Assembly (NCBI GenBank): GCA_025936595.1
Contig: JAICTB010000072.1
Location: 1 to 9,839, forward strand
Source: Thermoleophilia bacterium
GTDB lineage: Bacteria > Actinomycetota > Thermoleophilia > Gaiellales > Gaiellaceae
Length of the DNA: 9,839 bases
Direction of reading: 5' to 3'
In this document: piece after piece, positions 1 to 6,058 of the stretch
Position numbering within the stretch: position 1 is the stretch's first letter
Layout: each line of letters starts with the position of its first letter
Notes under the pieces: model-generated
Seen by the model: the letters and a program-made list of their open reading frames with translations, nothing else
The model's database searches: none
What the model was told of the DNA's origin: nothing
Translations under genes and position numbers: made by a program

Positions 1-294
1 ATCCGCGAGCTGCAGCTCTGGGACGCCGACCTCGAGCAGACGTTCGGCGACGTGGAGGAGGTCGCGCGACGCTGCCGCTTCTCCGACTGCGCGCACGACC
101 AGGAGCCCGGCTGCGCGATCCGCGACGCGCTCGCCGACGGCTCGCTCTCGTACGGGCGCTGGCAGAGCTACGTCAAGCTCCAGCGCGAGCTGGAGGCGAT
201 CGAGGCGAGGCGCAACCACCTGCTGCGACAGGAACGTGTGCGGGAGTACAAGATCCGGGCACGCGCGAACCGGCCCAAGAAGAAGAAGCGCTGA
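1..294 (+). CDS. rsgA: RsgA (ribosome small subunit-dependent GTPase A), C-terminal part
   Basis: This is the last 97 residues of the circularly permuted GTPase that assists late maturation of the 30S ribosomal subunit in the cytoplasm. The frame is open from base 1, so the OB-fold and GTPase domains lie outside the window. The visible part starts in the typical RsgA stretch after the G domain (IRELQLWD), followed by the family's zinc-binding signature Cys-x4-Cys-x-His-x5-Cys at visible residues 25, 30, 32 and 38. A helical segment with SYVKLQRELE comes next, and the protein ends in a very basic tail (RPKKKKR) that fits rRNA contact. The zinc motif plus the flanking EPGC and SY-KL-RE pattern make the family call secure; the tail length is within the usual range. 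A hairpin 7 bases after the stop may terminate the transcript. No sign of damage. Confidence 0.93.
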   Translation: MRELQLWDADLEQTFGDVEEVARRCRFSDCAHDQEPGCAIRDALADGSLSYGRWQSYVKLQRELEAIEARRNHLLRQERVREYKIRARANRPKKKKR

Positions 295-301
295 CCCCGC
301 C

Positions 302-321
302 CCGCGTCCTAGAGGACGCGG
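302..321 (+). terminator. Perfect GC-rich hairpin after rsgA, possible terminator
   Basis: CCGCGTCCT (302-310) and AGGACGCGG (313-321) are exact inverted complements separated by AG. In RNA this gives an 8-bp stem with a 4-base UAGA loop. It starts 7 bases after the rsgA stop and 41 bases before the next gene's first usual start codon. No T-run follows (the next bases are TCGAGCTCG), so it is not a classical intrinsic terminator; GC-rich hairpins without a U tract are common at gene ends in actinobacteria. It could also sit in the 5' leader of the downstream hydrolase and affect its translation. Confidence 0.5.
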
Positions 322-362
322 TCGAGCTCGCGCTGCCCGACCCCGGGCACCGCTTTCACGAG

Positions 363-1316
363 GTGGTGCTCGGGCAGGAGCTGGTTCGGCCGCGCCCGGG
401 GCCTGCGTTCGAGTGGCAGGACGGCGTGTGGCGGCTCACGTTCCCGCGCCCAGCGGCTGCGGACCGCATGGAGTACCTGCTCGGGATCGACGGCGCGTTC
501 GCGCCTGACCCTGCCAACCCCCTGCGTGCCGGCGGACCGTTCGGCGACAAGTCGGTCGTCGAGTGGCCCGGGTACAGGCGCCCGGAGTGGCTCGACACGA
601 TCGCCGACGCCGGACCGGTGGAGGAGCTCGAGCTGCGCTGCCGCCGCCTCATCGCGCGGGTGCGCGTCCTTCTCTACGCGACACCGGAGCCGCCCGGCGC
701 GGAGGCGCCGCTCCTCGTCGTGCACGACGGGCCCGAGTACGCCGAGTACGCCGGGCTCACGCGCTTCCTCGACGCGATGAGCTGGGAGGAGCGCATCCCG
801 CCGCTGCGCGCCGCGCTCGTCCAGCCGGTCGACCGCAACGAGACCTACTCGGCGTCGGCGCTCTACGCCGGTGCGCTCGTGCGCGAGCTGCTGCCGCAGA
901 TCGCGCGCCAAGCGCCGCACGGGCTCCGCGTCGGCATGGGCGCGAGCCTCGGCGCGCTCGCGATGCTGCACGCGCACCGCCGGCACCCGAAGTCGTTCGA
1001 CGGGCTGCTGCTCCAGTCCGGCAGCTTCTTCCAGCAGCGTTTCGACAAGCAGGAGTCGACGTTCCCGCGCTACCGGCGGATCACGCGTTTCGTCGGCAGC
1101 GTGCTGCGAGGGGCCGCCGCCGAACGCGCGATTCCGATCGCCATCACCTGCGGCGCCGCCGAGGAGAACCGGGCGAACAACGAGGCGGTCGCGGAGGCGC
1201 TCAGCGCGCAGGCGTACCCCGTCTGGCTCGCCGAGATCCGCGACGGCCACACGTGGACCTGCTGGCGCGACTCGCTCGACCCGCACCTGCCGGCGCTGAT
1301 CGAGGCGGTCACATGA
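363..1316 (+). CDS. Alpha/beta-hydrolase-fold putative esterase (enterochelin esterase/Fes-like)
   Basis: A 317-residue predicted cytoplasmic serine hydrolase; no signal peptide is seen. The layout resembles the Fes/IroE esterase group: an N-terminal beta-rich region (about 1-100, with WRLTFPRP and MEYLLGIDG), then the hydrolase core opening with LLVVHDGPEY at about 117-126. The nucleophile motif is G193-A-S195-L-G197, a GxSxG elbow. Likely partners are an acidic residue around E267/E268 (GAAEENRANN) and H296 in DGHTWTCW. The natural substrate cannot be told from sequence; the family cleaves esters, including siderophore trilactones, but no siderophore genes are nearby. The start is uncertain: 363 (GTG) is the first ATG/GTG/TTG in frame, GTG 366 is next, and neither has a good Shine-Dalgarno. 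Codon composition looks coding back to about 291. The stop overlaps the next gene by 4 bases (ATGA), implying translational coupling in one operon. Confidence 0.85.
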   Translation: MVLGQELVRPRPGPAFEWQDGVWRLTFPRPAAADRMEYLLGIDGAFAPDPANPLRAGGPFGDKSVVEWPGYRRPEWLDTIADAGPVEELELRCRRLIARVRVLLYATPEPPGAEAPLLVVHDGPEYAEYAGLTRFLDAMSWEERIPPLRAALVQPVDRNETYSASALYAGALVRELLPQIARQAPHGLRVGMGASLGALAMLHAHRRHPKSFDGLLLQSGSFFQQRFDKQESTFPRYRRITRFVGSVLRGAAAERAIPIAITCGAAEENRANNEAVAEALSAQAYPVWLAEIRDGHTWTCWRDSLDPHLPALIEAVT

Positions 1317-2032
1317 CGCGGCGGGAGATCGAGATCGACGGCGGCCGCATCCTCGCCTACGGCCACTACGGTCGGCCCGTCGTCGCGTTCCCCTCGGAGA
1401 ACGGCGAGGCCGCCGACTGGGAGGAGCGCGGCATGGTCGACGTCCTCGCGGGACTGCTCGACGCCGGCAAGCTGAAGCTCTACTGCATGCCGTCGTTCGA
1501 CCGCGAGAGCTGGACGCGCGGCGACCTGTCGCTCGAGGCGCGCGCGCAGCGGCACGGCCACTACGAGTGGTGGGTGCTGACGCGGCTCGTGCCGTTCGTG
1601 CAGACCGACGCGCACACGCACGAGCTGATCGCGACCGGGACCTCGTTCGGCGCCTACCACGCCGCCAACTTCTGCCTCAAGCGCGCCGACCTGTTCCCGC
1701 TCGCACTGTGCCTGAGCGGCGTCTACGACGTGTCGGTACAGGCTGGCGGCGAGCGCGGCGACGCGGTCTACTTCAACAACCCGATGGACTACGTCGCGCA
1801 TCTCGACGGCGAGCACCTCGACTGGCTGCGTGCGCAGGCTTCGCTGCTTCTCGTCTGCGGCCAGGGGCAGTGGGAGGACACGACCGGCGCGCTCGATTCG
1901 ACGCGGCGGTTCGGCTCGCTCCTCGCGGAGAAGGGGATCCGCCACGAGGTCGATCTCTGGGGGCACGACGTGCCGCACGACTGGCCGTCCTGGCGGCGGC
2001 AGATCGTCCATCACCTGGCGCGCTTTGTCTAG
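1313..2032 (+). CDS. Second alpha/beta-hydrolase-fold esterase-like protein
   Basis: A 239-residue, predicted cytoplasmic alpha/beta-hydrolase-fold protein unlike the preceding hydrolase in sequence, so not a simple tandem duplicate. It begins with a short beta hairpin (IEIDGGRILAYGHYGRPVVAFPSENG), followed by a Trp/Tyr-rich stretch HYEWWVLTRLVPFV. The nucleophile elbow is G109-T-S111-F-G113 (ATGTSFGAYHA). Candidate acid residues lie in CGQGQWED (187-189), and the catalytic His is H218 or H222 in LWGHDVPHDWPSW. The GHDV-HDW pattern recurs in bacterial proteins annotated as putative esterase family; their substrates are mostly unknown. The ATG lies inside the upstream stop (4-base ATGA overlap) with GAGG at 1302-1305 as a possible ribosome-binding site. 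The 3' end overlaps the ATP-grasp gene by 8 bases if that gene starts at TTG 2025. Its position suggests it acts in the same pathway as the ligase. Confidence 0.85.
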   Translation: MTRREIEIDGGRILAYGHYGRPVVAFPSENGEAADWEERGMVDVLAGLLDAGKLKLYCMPSFDRESWTRGDLSLEARAQRHGHYEWWVLTRLVPFVQTDAHTHELIATGTSFGAYHAANFCLKRADLFPLALCLSGVYDVSVQAGGERGDAVYFNNPMDYVAHLDGEHLDWLRAQASLLLVCGQGQWEDTTGALDSTRRFGSLLAEKGIRHEVDLWGHDVPHDWPSWRRQIVHHLARFV

Positions 2033-3251
2033 GCGCGAGCACATCATCGGGCTGCTCCTCGGCACCGAGGAGGACTGGCCGGCGGCCTTCGAGGCGCTTG
2101 TCGCGCGGCTCGGGCCGGTCGCCGGTCACGAGTTGCGCACGGAGCGGATCGTCAACGAGCCGTTCGACCTCCGCTACCGGCCGCGCTACACGCTCGTCAT
2201 CGACAGGCTCGCGTGGTGGTACGACCTGCCGCGCGCGTGGCTGAAGAAGGTGTCGCTGATGGACGACGTCTACCTGCTGAACAACCCTTTCACCTTCCAG
2301 GCGATGGAGAAGCACTCCGCCTACTGCGCGCTGATGCGGCTCGGGATCCGCGTGCCGGAGACGTGGCTGATCCCGCACAAGGTGCCGCCGGACAACCCGC
2401 GCTTCCAGCCGACGGCCGAGCGGTACAACGCCGCGTTCGACCTCGAGGCGATCGGCGCGCAGGTCGGCTTCCCGCTCTTCATGAAACCGTTCGACGGAGG
2501 CCAGTGGGTCGGCGTGTCGCGCGTCGGGTCCGCCGACGAGCTGCGCGCGCGCTACGACGAGTCGGGCGAGCGGCTCATGCATCTCCAGACGGCGCTCGAG
2601 GACTTCGACGTCTTCGTCCGCTCGCTCTCGATCGGCGCGGAGACGATGTCCATGTGGTTCGACCCGTCGAGGCCGATGCACGACCGCTACCAGGTGCGTC
2701 ACGACTTCCTGACGCCGGAGCTCGGCGACGAGATCGTCACGATCTCGCGGCTCGTCAACGCGTTCTTCCGCTGGGAATTCAACTCCTGCGAGACGATCGT
2801 CAAGAACGGCATCGCCTATCCGATCGACTACGCGAACGCCTCTCCGGACGTCGCGTTGACCTCGCTGCACTACTACTTCCCGTGGGCGATCACGGCGCTC
2901 GTCCGGTGGAGCGCCTTCTGCGCGGTCACGCGGCGCGAGATGCTCGTCAACCAGAACTCGCGCGCATACTTCGAGTGGGGCGACCGGGACGATCTCTCCT
3001 ACGACGAGAAGCTCGCCGCCTACCGGAAGCTCGCCGACGCGTACTTCCAGGTCGAGGCTTACGAGGAATTCTGCGTAAAGCACCTCTCGCACCTGCCCGC
3101 GATCGCGCACGAGTGGTTCGCCTCGGCCGAGTTCGACGACGTGCTCGTCCGGACCGTGCGCTCGACGTTCCCGGCGCACGAGCAGGAGCGGTTCGTCGAG
3201 CACTACCGCGGCCTGCTCGCTGCCTGGGCGCGCGACAACTCGATGGTGTAG
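2025..3251 (+). CDS. ATP-grasp domain protein (putative carboxylate-amine/thiol ligase)
   Basis: A protein of about 408 residues. ATP-grasp enzymes activate a carboxylate as an acyl phosphate and join it to an amine or thiol. The N-terminal region (1-110) looks like a pre-ATP-grasp domain; then come KHSAYCALMRLGIRVPETW (about 100-118) and the ATP-binding core with K154 in FPLFMKPFDGGQWVGV, where the Gly-rich loop follows the Lys. Acidic and amide residues for Mg-ATP are probably E256 (CETIVKNG) and D268-x-x-N271 (IDYANASPD). A helical, aromatic-rich C-terminal extension (about 285-408) is not one I recognise. Substrates are unknown. TTG 2025 is chosen because protein-like sequence (SRREHIIGLLLGTEEDW) begins there, overlapping the upstream stop by 8 bases; the frame opens further back (GTG 1830), but that part gives Arg/Ser-rich out-of-frame translation of the hydrolase. 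No clear Shine-Dalgarno precedes TTG. Family call confident, reaction inferred. Confidence 0.85.
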   Translation: MSRREHIIGLLLGTEEDWPAAFEALVARLGPVAGHELRTERIVNEPFDLRYRPRYTLVIDRLAWWYDLPRAWLKKVSLMDDVYLLNNPFTFQAMEKHSAYCALMRLGIRVPETWLIPHKVPPDNPRFQPTAERYNAAFDLEAIGAQVGFPLFMKPFDGGQWVGVSRVGSADELRARYDESGERLMHLQTALEDFDVFVRSLSIGAETMSMWFDPSRPMHDRYQVRHDFLTPELGDEIVTISRLVNAFFRWEFNSCETIVKNGIAYPIDYANASPDVALTSLHYYFPWAITALVRWSAFCAVTRREMLVNQNSRAYFEWGDRDDLSYDEKLAAYRKLADAYFQVEAYEEFCVKHLSHLPAIAHEWFASAEFDDVLVRTVRSTFPAHEQERFVEHYRGLLAAWARDNSMV

Positions 3252-3280
3252 GTTCGCACGGTCACTGCGGCGCCCGTCCG

Positions 3281-3288
3281 AGAGGAGG
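3281..3288 (+). promoter_or_regulatory. Strong Shine-Dalgarno for the papain-like gene
   Basis: AGAGGAGG lies 8 bases before ATG 3297. It is the best ribosome-binding site in the window, and contrasts with the weak or absent sites at the overlapped genes on either side. This supports independent translation initiation of the 3297 gene. The 45-base gap 3252-3296 shows no promoter or hairpin I can recognise. Confidence 0.75.
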
Positions 3289-3296
3289 CCCCGTAG

Positions 3297-4055
3297 ATGG
3301 CAACCACGACGATCGCGATGCACATGCTCGGCAAGCTGCCGGTCCGCACCGACGTGCGCACGCTCGCACTCGCACGCTACGTCGACCGCGCGAAGCTGCC
3401 GGCGCCGCCCGACGACCTCGACGAGACCACCCACGTCGAGGACTGGCCGATGTATGGGAACGACCGCATCGGGGATTGCACGATCGCCGCGGCGGCGCAC
3501 ATGATCGAAGCGTGGACGGCCGCGGGACATGGGCGCGCCGTCGAGGTGACCGAGGCGTCGGTGCTCGGCGCGTTCGACCGGGTGAAGCTCGTCGATCCGG
3601 CGACCGGCGAGGAGGGGGCGGTCGTGCTCGACGTGCTCCGCATGTGGCGCAAGACCGGCATCGACCGCCACCGCATCGGCGCGTTCGCGCGGCTACCGGT
3701 GCACGACCACGAGCTCCTGCGCACCGCGGCGTGGCTCTTCGGCGGGCTCTACCTCGGCCTGCAGCTGCCGATCAGCGCGCAGCGGCAGGCGACGTGGGAC
3801 TGGACCGGCTCGCTGTCCGGGCCTGCGATGCCCGGCTCGTGGGGCGGCCACGCCGTCGACGTCGTGCGCTACGGGCCGACGTCGCTCACGGTCGTCACGT
3901 GGGGGCGGCTGCAGGAGATGACGTGGTCGTTCTCGGATCGCTACGTCGACGAGGCGTACTGCATCCTCTCGCCGGACTTCCTTCTGGGGGATCAGGCTCC
4001 GAATGGGTTCGACCTGGAGGCGCTGAAGGCGGACCTGGCACTCGTGACCGCGTAA
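3297..4055 (+). CDS. Papain-like cysteine-peptidase-fold protein, function unknown
   Basis: A 252-residue protein without a clear signal peptide or membrane segment. Its key blocks follow the papain-like order: a Cys block YGNDRIGDCTIAAAAHMIEAW (split here: YGNDRIGDC, then TIAAAAHMIEAW) with C61 at the head of a helix, and about 124 residues later a His block, GSWGGHAVDVVRYG, with H185. After it comes LTVVTWGRLQEMTWSF, which lines up with the KNSWG strand of papain-type enzymes but has Val-Thr where the catalytic Asn-Ser would stand. It may therefore be a peptidase, transpeptidase or amidase using another third residue, or have lost activity. Proteins of this general kind are usually annotated as hypothetical. 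ATG 3297 is set by a strong Shine-Dalgarno. The gene follows the ATP-grasp gene by 45 bases and precedes the response regulator by 9, so co-transcription with either is plausible. The fold call is moderate and the substrate unknown. Confidence 0.7.
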   Translation: MATTTIAMHMLGKLPVRTDVRTLALARYVDRAKLPAPPDDLDETTHVEDWPMYGNDRIGDCTIAAAAHMIEAWTAAGHGRAVEVTEASVLGAFDRVKLVDPATGEEGAVVLDVLRMWRKTGIDRHRIGAFARLPVHDHELLRTAAWLFGGLYLGLQLPISAQRQATWDWTGSLSGPAMPGSWGGHAVDVVRYGPTSLTVVTWGRLQEMTWSFSDRYVDEAYCILSPDFLLGDQAPNGFDLEALKADLALVTA

Positions 4056-4064
4056 CGTGGCGGC

Positions 4065-4724
4065 ATGGCCGACGCCGCGATCCTCGTGGTCGACGACGAC
4101 CCGCCGATCAGACGGATGCTCGACCGCACGCTCGCCGCCGAGGGATACAGGATCGAGACCGCAGGCGACGGCGGCGAGGCGCTCGCCGCCGTCGAGCGGT
4201 CGGCACCGGACCTGGTCGTGCTCGATGTCGCGATGCCCGGCCTCGACGGGCTCGCCGTCTGCCGGCGCATACGCGGCAAGGGGCTCGCGACGCCGGTGCT
4301 GCTGCTCACGGCGCGGGACGAGGTGGGCGAGCGCGTCGCAGGCCTCGATGCGGGTGCCGACGACTACCTCGTCAAGCCGTTCGCCACCGAGGAGCTGCTC
4401 GCGCGCGTGCGCGCGCTGCTGCGGCGCGGGCACGCTCCGGAGGAGCTGCTCGCGCTCGGCGACCTGACCTTCGACCTCGCGACGCGAACCGTGCAGCGCG
4501 GGTCGCACATCCTTCGCCTGAGCGCGCGCGAGGCGGACCTGCTCGAGCTGCTCCTCCGCAACCCACGCCGCGTCGTCACGCGCGAGCAGGCCGTTGCGCA
4601 GATCTGGCGTGGCGCGACGCGCGCGAACACGGTCGACCGGCACGTGACGAACCTCCGCCGCAAGCTCGGCGACCCGCCGCTGATCGAGACGATCCGCGGC
4701 GTCGGCTTCGTGATCGGGCGATGA
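4065..4724 (+). CDS. OmpR/PhoB-family response regulator (MprA-like)
   Basis: A 219-residue two-component response regulator acting as a DNA-binding transcription factor in the cytoplasm. The receiver domain (about 4-118) has the acidic pocket VVDDD (8-12), phospho-acceptor D54 in VVLDVAMPG, switch Thr T82 in LLLTARD and conserved K104 in DDYLVKPF. The winged-helix effector (about 126-219) carries LSAREADLLELLLRNP, a recognition region NTVDRHVTNLRRKLGDP and the C-terminal hairpin IETIRGVGFVIGR, all standard for the OmpR/PhoB group. The length is normal for the group. ATG 4065 lies 9 bases after the papain-like gene's stop with only a weak Shine-Dalgarno. Its stop overlaps the kinase start by 4 bases (ATGA), so the kinase is its cognate partner. 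The downstream envelope protein and ABC transporter are the most likely regulon, by position only. Confidence 0.95.
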   Translation: MADAAILVVDDDPPIRRMLDRTLAAEGYRIETAGDGGEALAAVERSAPDLVVLDVAMPGLDGLAVCRRIRGKGLATPVLLLTARDEVGERVAGLDAGADDYLVKPFATEELLARVRALLRRGHAPEELLALGDLTFDLATRTVQRGSHILRLSAREADLLELLLRNPRRVVTREQAVAQIWRGATRANTVDRHVTNLRRKLGDPPLIETIRGVGFVIGR

Positions 4725-6058
4725 GCCTTCGGCTCCGCTCGATCTTTGCGGCGGCGCTCGCGACGATGATCACGGTCGCCGTGCTCGGCTCGGCGATCGA
4801 CGTGCTCGTCGCGCGGCACCTGAGAGGAGAGCTCGACCGGACGCTGCGCACGCGCGCGGTCGAGGTTGCACAGCTCGCCGCTTCTGCACCTTCGCTGCTG
4901 ACGACGCCGGGCGCGCTCGACTCGCCGGTCGGCGCGACGCAGGCGATGGTCGAAGTGGTCGACGCCCGCGGGCGCATCGTCGCCCGCTCGCTGTCGCTCG
5001 GCGGCCGCGTGCTCCCACAGGCGGTCGCGCGCGAGGCGATTCGAGGCGGGCGCGCCCGCTTCACGAGCGTCGACGTCGGCGATCAGAAGCTGCGGGTGTA
5101 CGCCGCACCGCTCGCGACCGTGTCCGGGCCTGTATCCGGCGGCGGCGTGATCGTCGGAGCGTCGACAAACGGGCTCATGGACACGATCCGCGCTCTCCAC
5201 GCGCTGACGCTGCTCGCCGCACTGGGTGCGGCGGCGGTCGGCGCGGCGGCGATCGCCTTGCTGATGCGCGGCGCGTTGCGACCGCTCGCGCGGCTCGACC
5301 GGGCCGCGGACGAGATCGGGCGAACCGGCGACGCGCGCCGCCGGCTTCCCGCCCCGGATCGCGCGGACGAGGTCGGCCGGCTTGCGACGACGCTCAACGC
5401 GATGCTCGAGAGCCTGGAGACCGCGCGCGAGGCGGAGCGCCGCTTCGTCGCCGATGCGTCGCACGAGCTGCGGACGCCGCTGACGGCGCTGCGCGGAAAC
5501 GTCGAGCATCTCGCGCGCCACGGCGCGACGCCCGCGCTCGTCGCGGACCTGCAGGCGGACGCCGAGCGGCTCGCCCGGCTCGCCGACGATCTGCTGGCAC
5601 TGTCGCGCGAGGAGGCGGCACCGGCTCCCGACGAAGACGTCCGGCTGGACGAGCTCGCACAGGAAGCAGCGGCGGCGGACGTCGACGTGGCGACCGTTCC
5701 GGTGGTCGTGCGCGGCGACGGCGCCGCGCTCGGCCGCGCGCTGACGAATCTCGTGGACAACGCGCGGCGGCACGGCCGCGGGCGCATCACCGTCACGGTC
5801 GGGGAGAGTGACGGCCTCGCAACGCTGAGCGTCGAGGACGAGGGCACGGGCATCGCGCCCGCCGACCGGGAGCGTGTCTTCGAGCGTTTCGCGGGACGGG
5901 GCTCGGGGCTCGGCCTGGCGATCGTGCGGGCGACGGCCGAACGGCACGGCGGCCGCGCATTCGCCGACGGCGCGCGCGTCACGATCGAGCTCGTCAGGAA
6001 AGCTTCAGAGAGCACGCGCAATGCTTCCGGACAGGACCCGAGGAAAGGACCACCGTGA
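4721..6058 (+). CDS. Membrane sensor histidine kinase (HAMP, HisKA, HATPase_c)
   Basis: A 445-residue sensor kinase and cognate partner of the upstream regulator. Transmembrane helix 1 spans about 8-30, an extracytoplasmic sensor of about 125 residues follows (31-158, with MVEVVDARGRIVARS resembling a PAS/PDC-type sheet), and helix 2 spans about 160-182. HAMP is about 183-237, and HisKA carries phospho-acceptor H248 in ADASHELRTPLTAL. The catalytic domain has an N box with N343/N347 (LTNLVDNARRHG), a G1 box VEDEGTGI (371-378), VFERF (386-390) and a G2 box GSGLGLA (394-400). Only three residues (AGR) separate FERF from the G2 box, so the ATP lid is unusually short. All catalytic motifs are present, so it should be active. 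ATG 4721 overlaps the regulator's stop. The coding frame is open far upstream, but that is translation of the preceding genes in the wrong frame. The signal sensed is unknown. Confidence 0.94.
   Translation: MSLRLRSIFAAALATMITVAVLGSAIDVLVARHLRGELDRTLRTRAVEVAQLAASAPSLLTTPGALDSPVGATQAMVEVVDARGRIVARSLSLGGRVLPQAVAREAIRGGRARFTSVDVGDQKLRVYAAPLATVSGPVSGGGVIVGASTNGLMDTIRALHALTLLAALGAAAVGAAAIALLMRGALRPLARLDRAADEIGRTGDARRRLPAPDRADEVGRLATTLNAMLESLETAREAERRFVADASHELRTPLTALRGNVEHLARHGATPALVADLQADAERLARLADDLLALSREEAAPAPDEDVRLDELAQEAAAADVDVATVPVVVRGDGAALGRALTNLVDNARRHGRGRITVTVGESDGLATLSVEDEGTGIAPADRERVFERFAGRGSGLGLAIVRATAERHGGRAFADGARVTIELVRKASESTRNASGQDPRKGPP
6041..6049 (+). promoter_or_regulatory. Shine-Dalgarno for the LolA-like gene, inside the kinase gene
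   Basis: AGGAAAGGA is located 5 bases before GTG 6055, within the last codons of the kinase gene. It supports GTG 6055 as the start and suggests efficient re-initiation at the GTGA overlap. Confidence 0.65.

Noticed and set aside
323..330. CGAGCTCG 8-base palindrome as an operator
   Set aside because: GAGCTCG-type strings recur throughout these genes because of codon use (Glu-Leu, Ser-Ser); nothing marks this one as special.
563..1312. Upstream extension of the second hydrolase from 563
   Set aside because: Arg/Ala-rich shadow of the first hydrolase; the real start is ATG 1313 at the stop overlap.
1773..3671. Minus-strand open frame of 632 codons
   Set aside because: It is antisense to the hydrolase, ATP-grasp and papain-like genes; the translation is Arg/Val/Asp-rich without recognisable motifs, as is usual for the complement of GC-rich genes.
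2213..4720. Plus-strand frame open from 2213 into the histidine kinase, suggesting a 1281-residue fusion protein
   Set aside because: The part before 4721 is Arg/Ala-rich out-of-frame translation of the ATP-grasp, papain-like and regulator genes; kinase sequence begins at the ATGA overlap.
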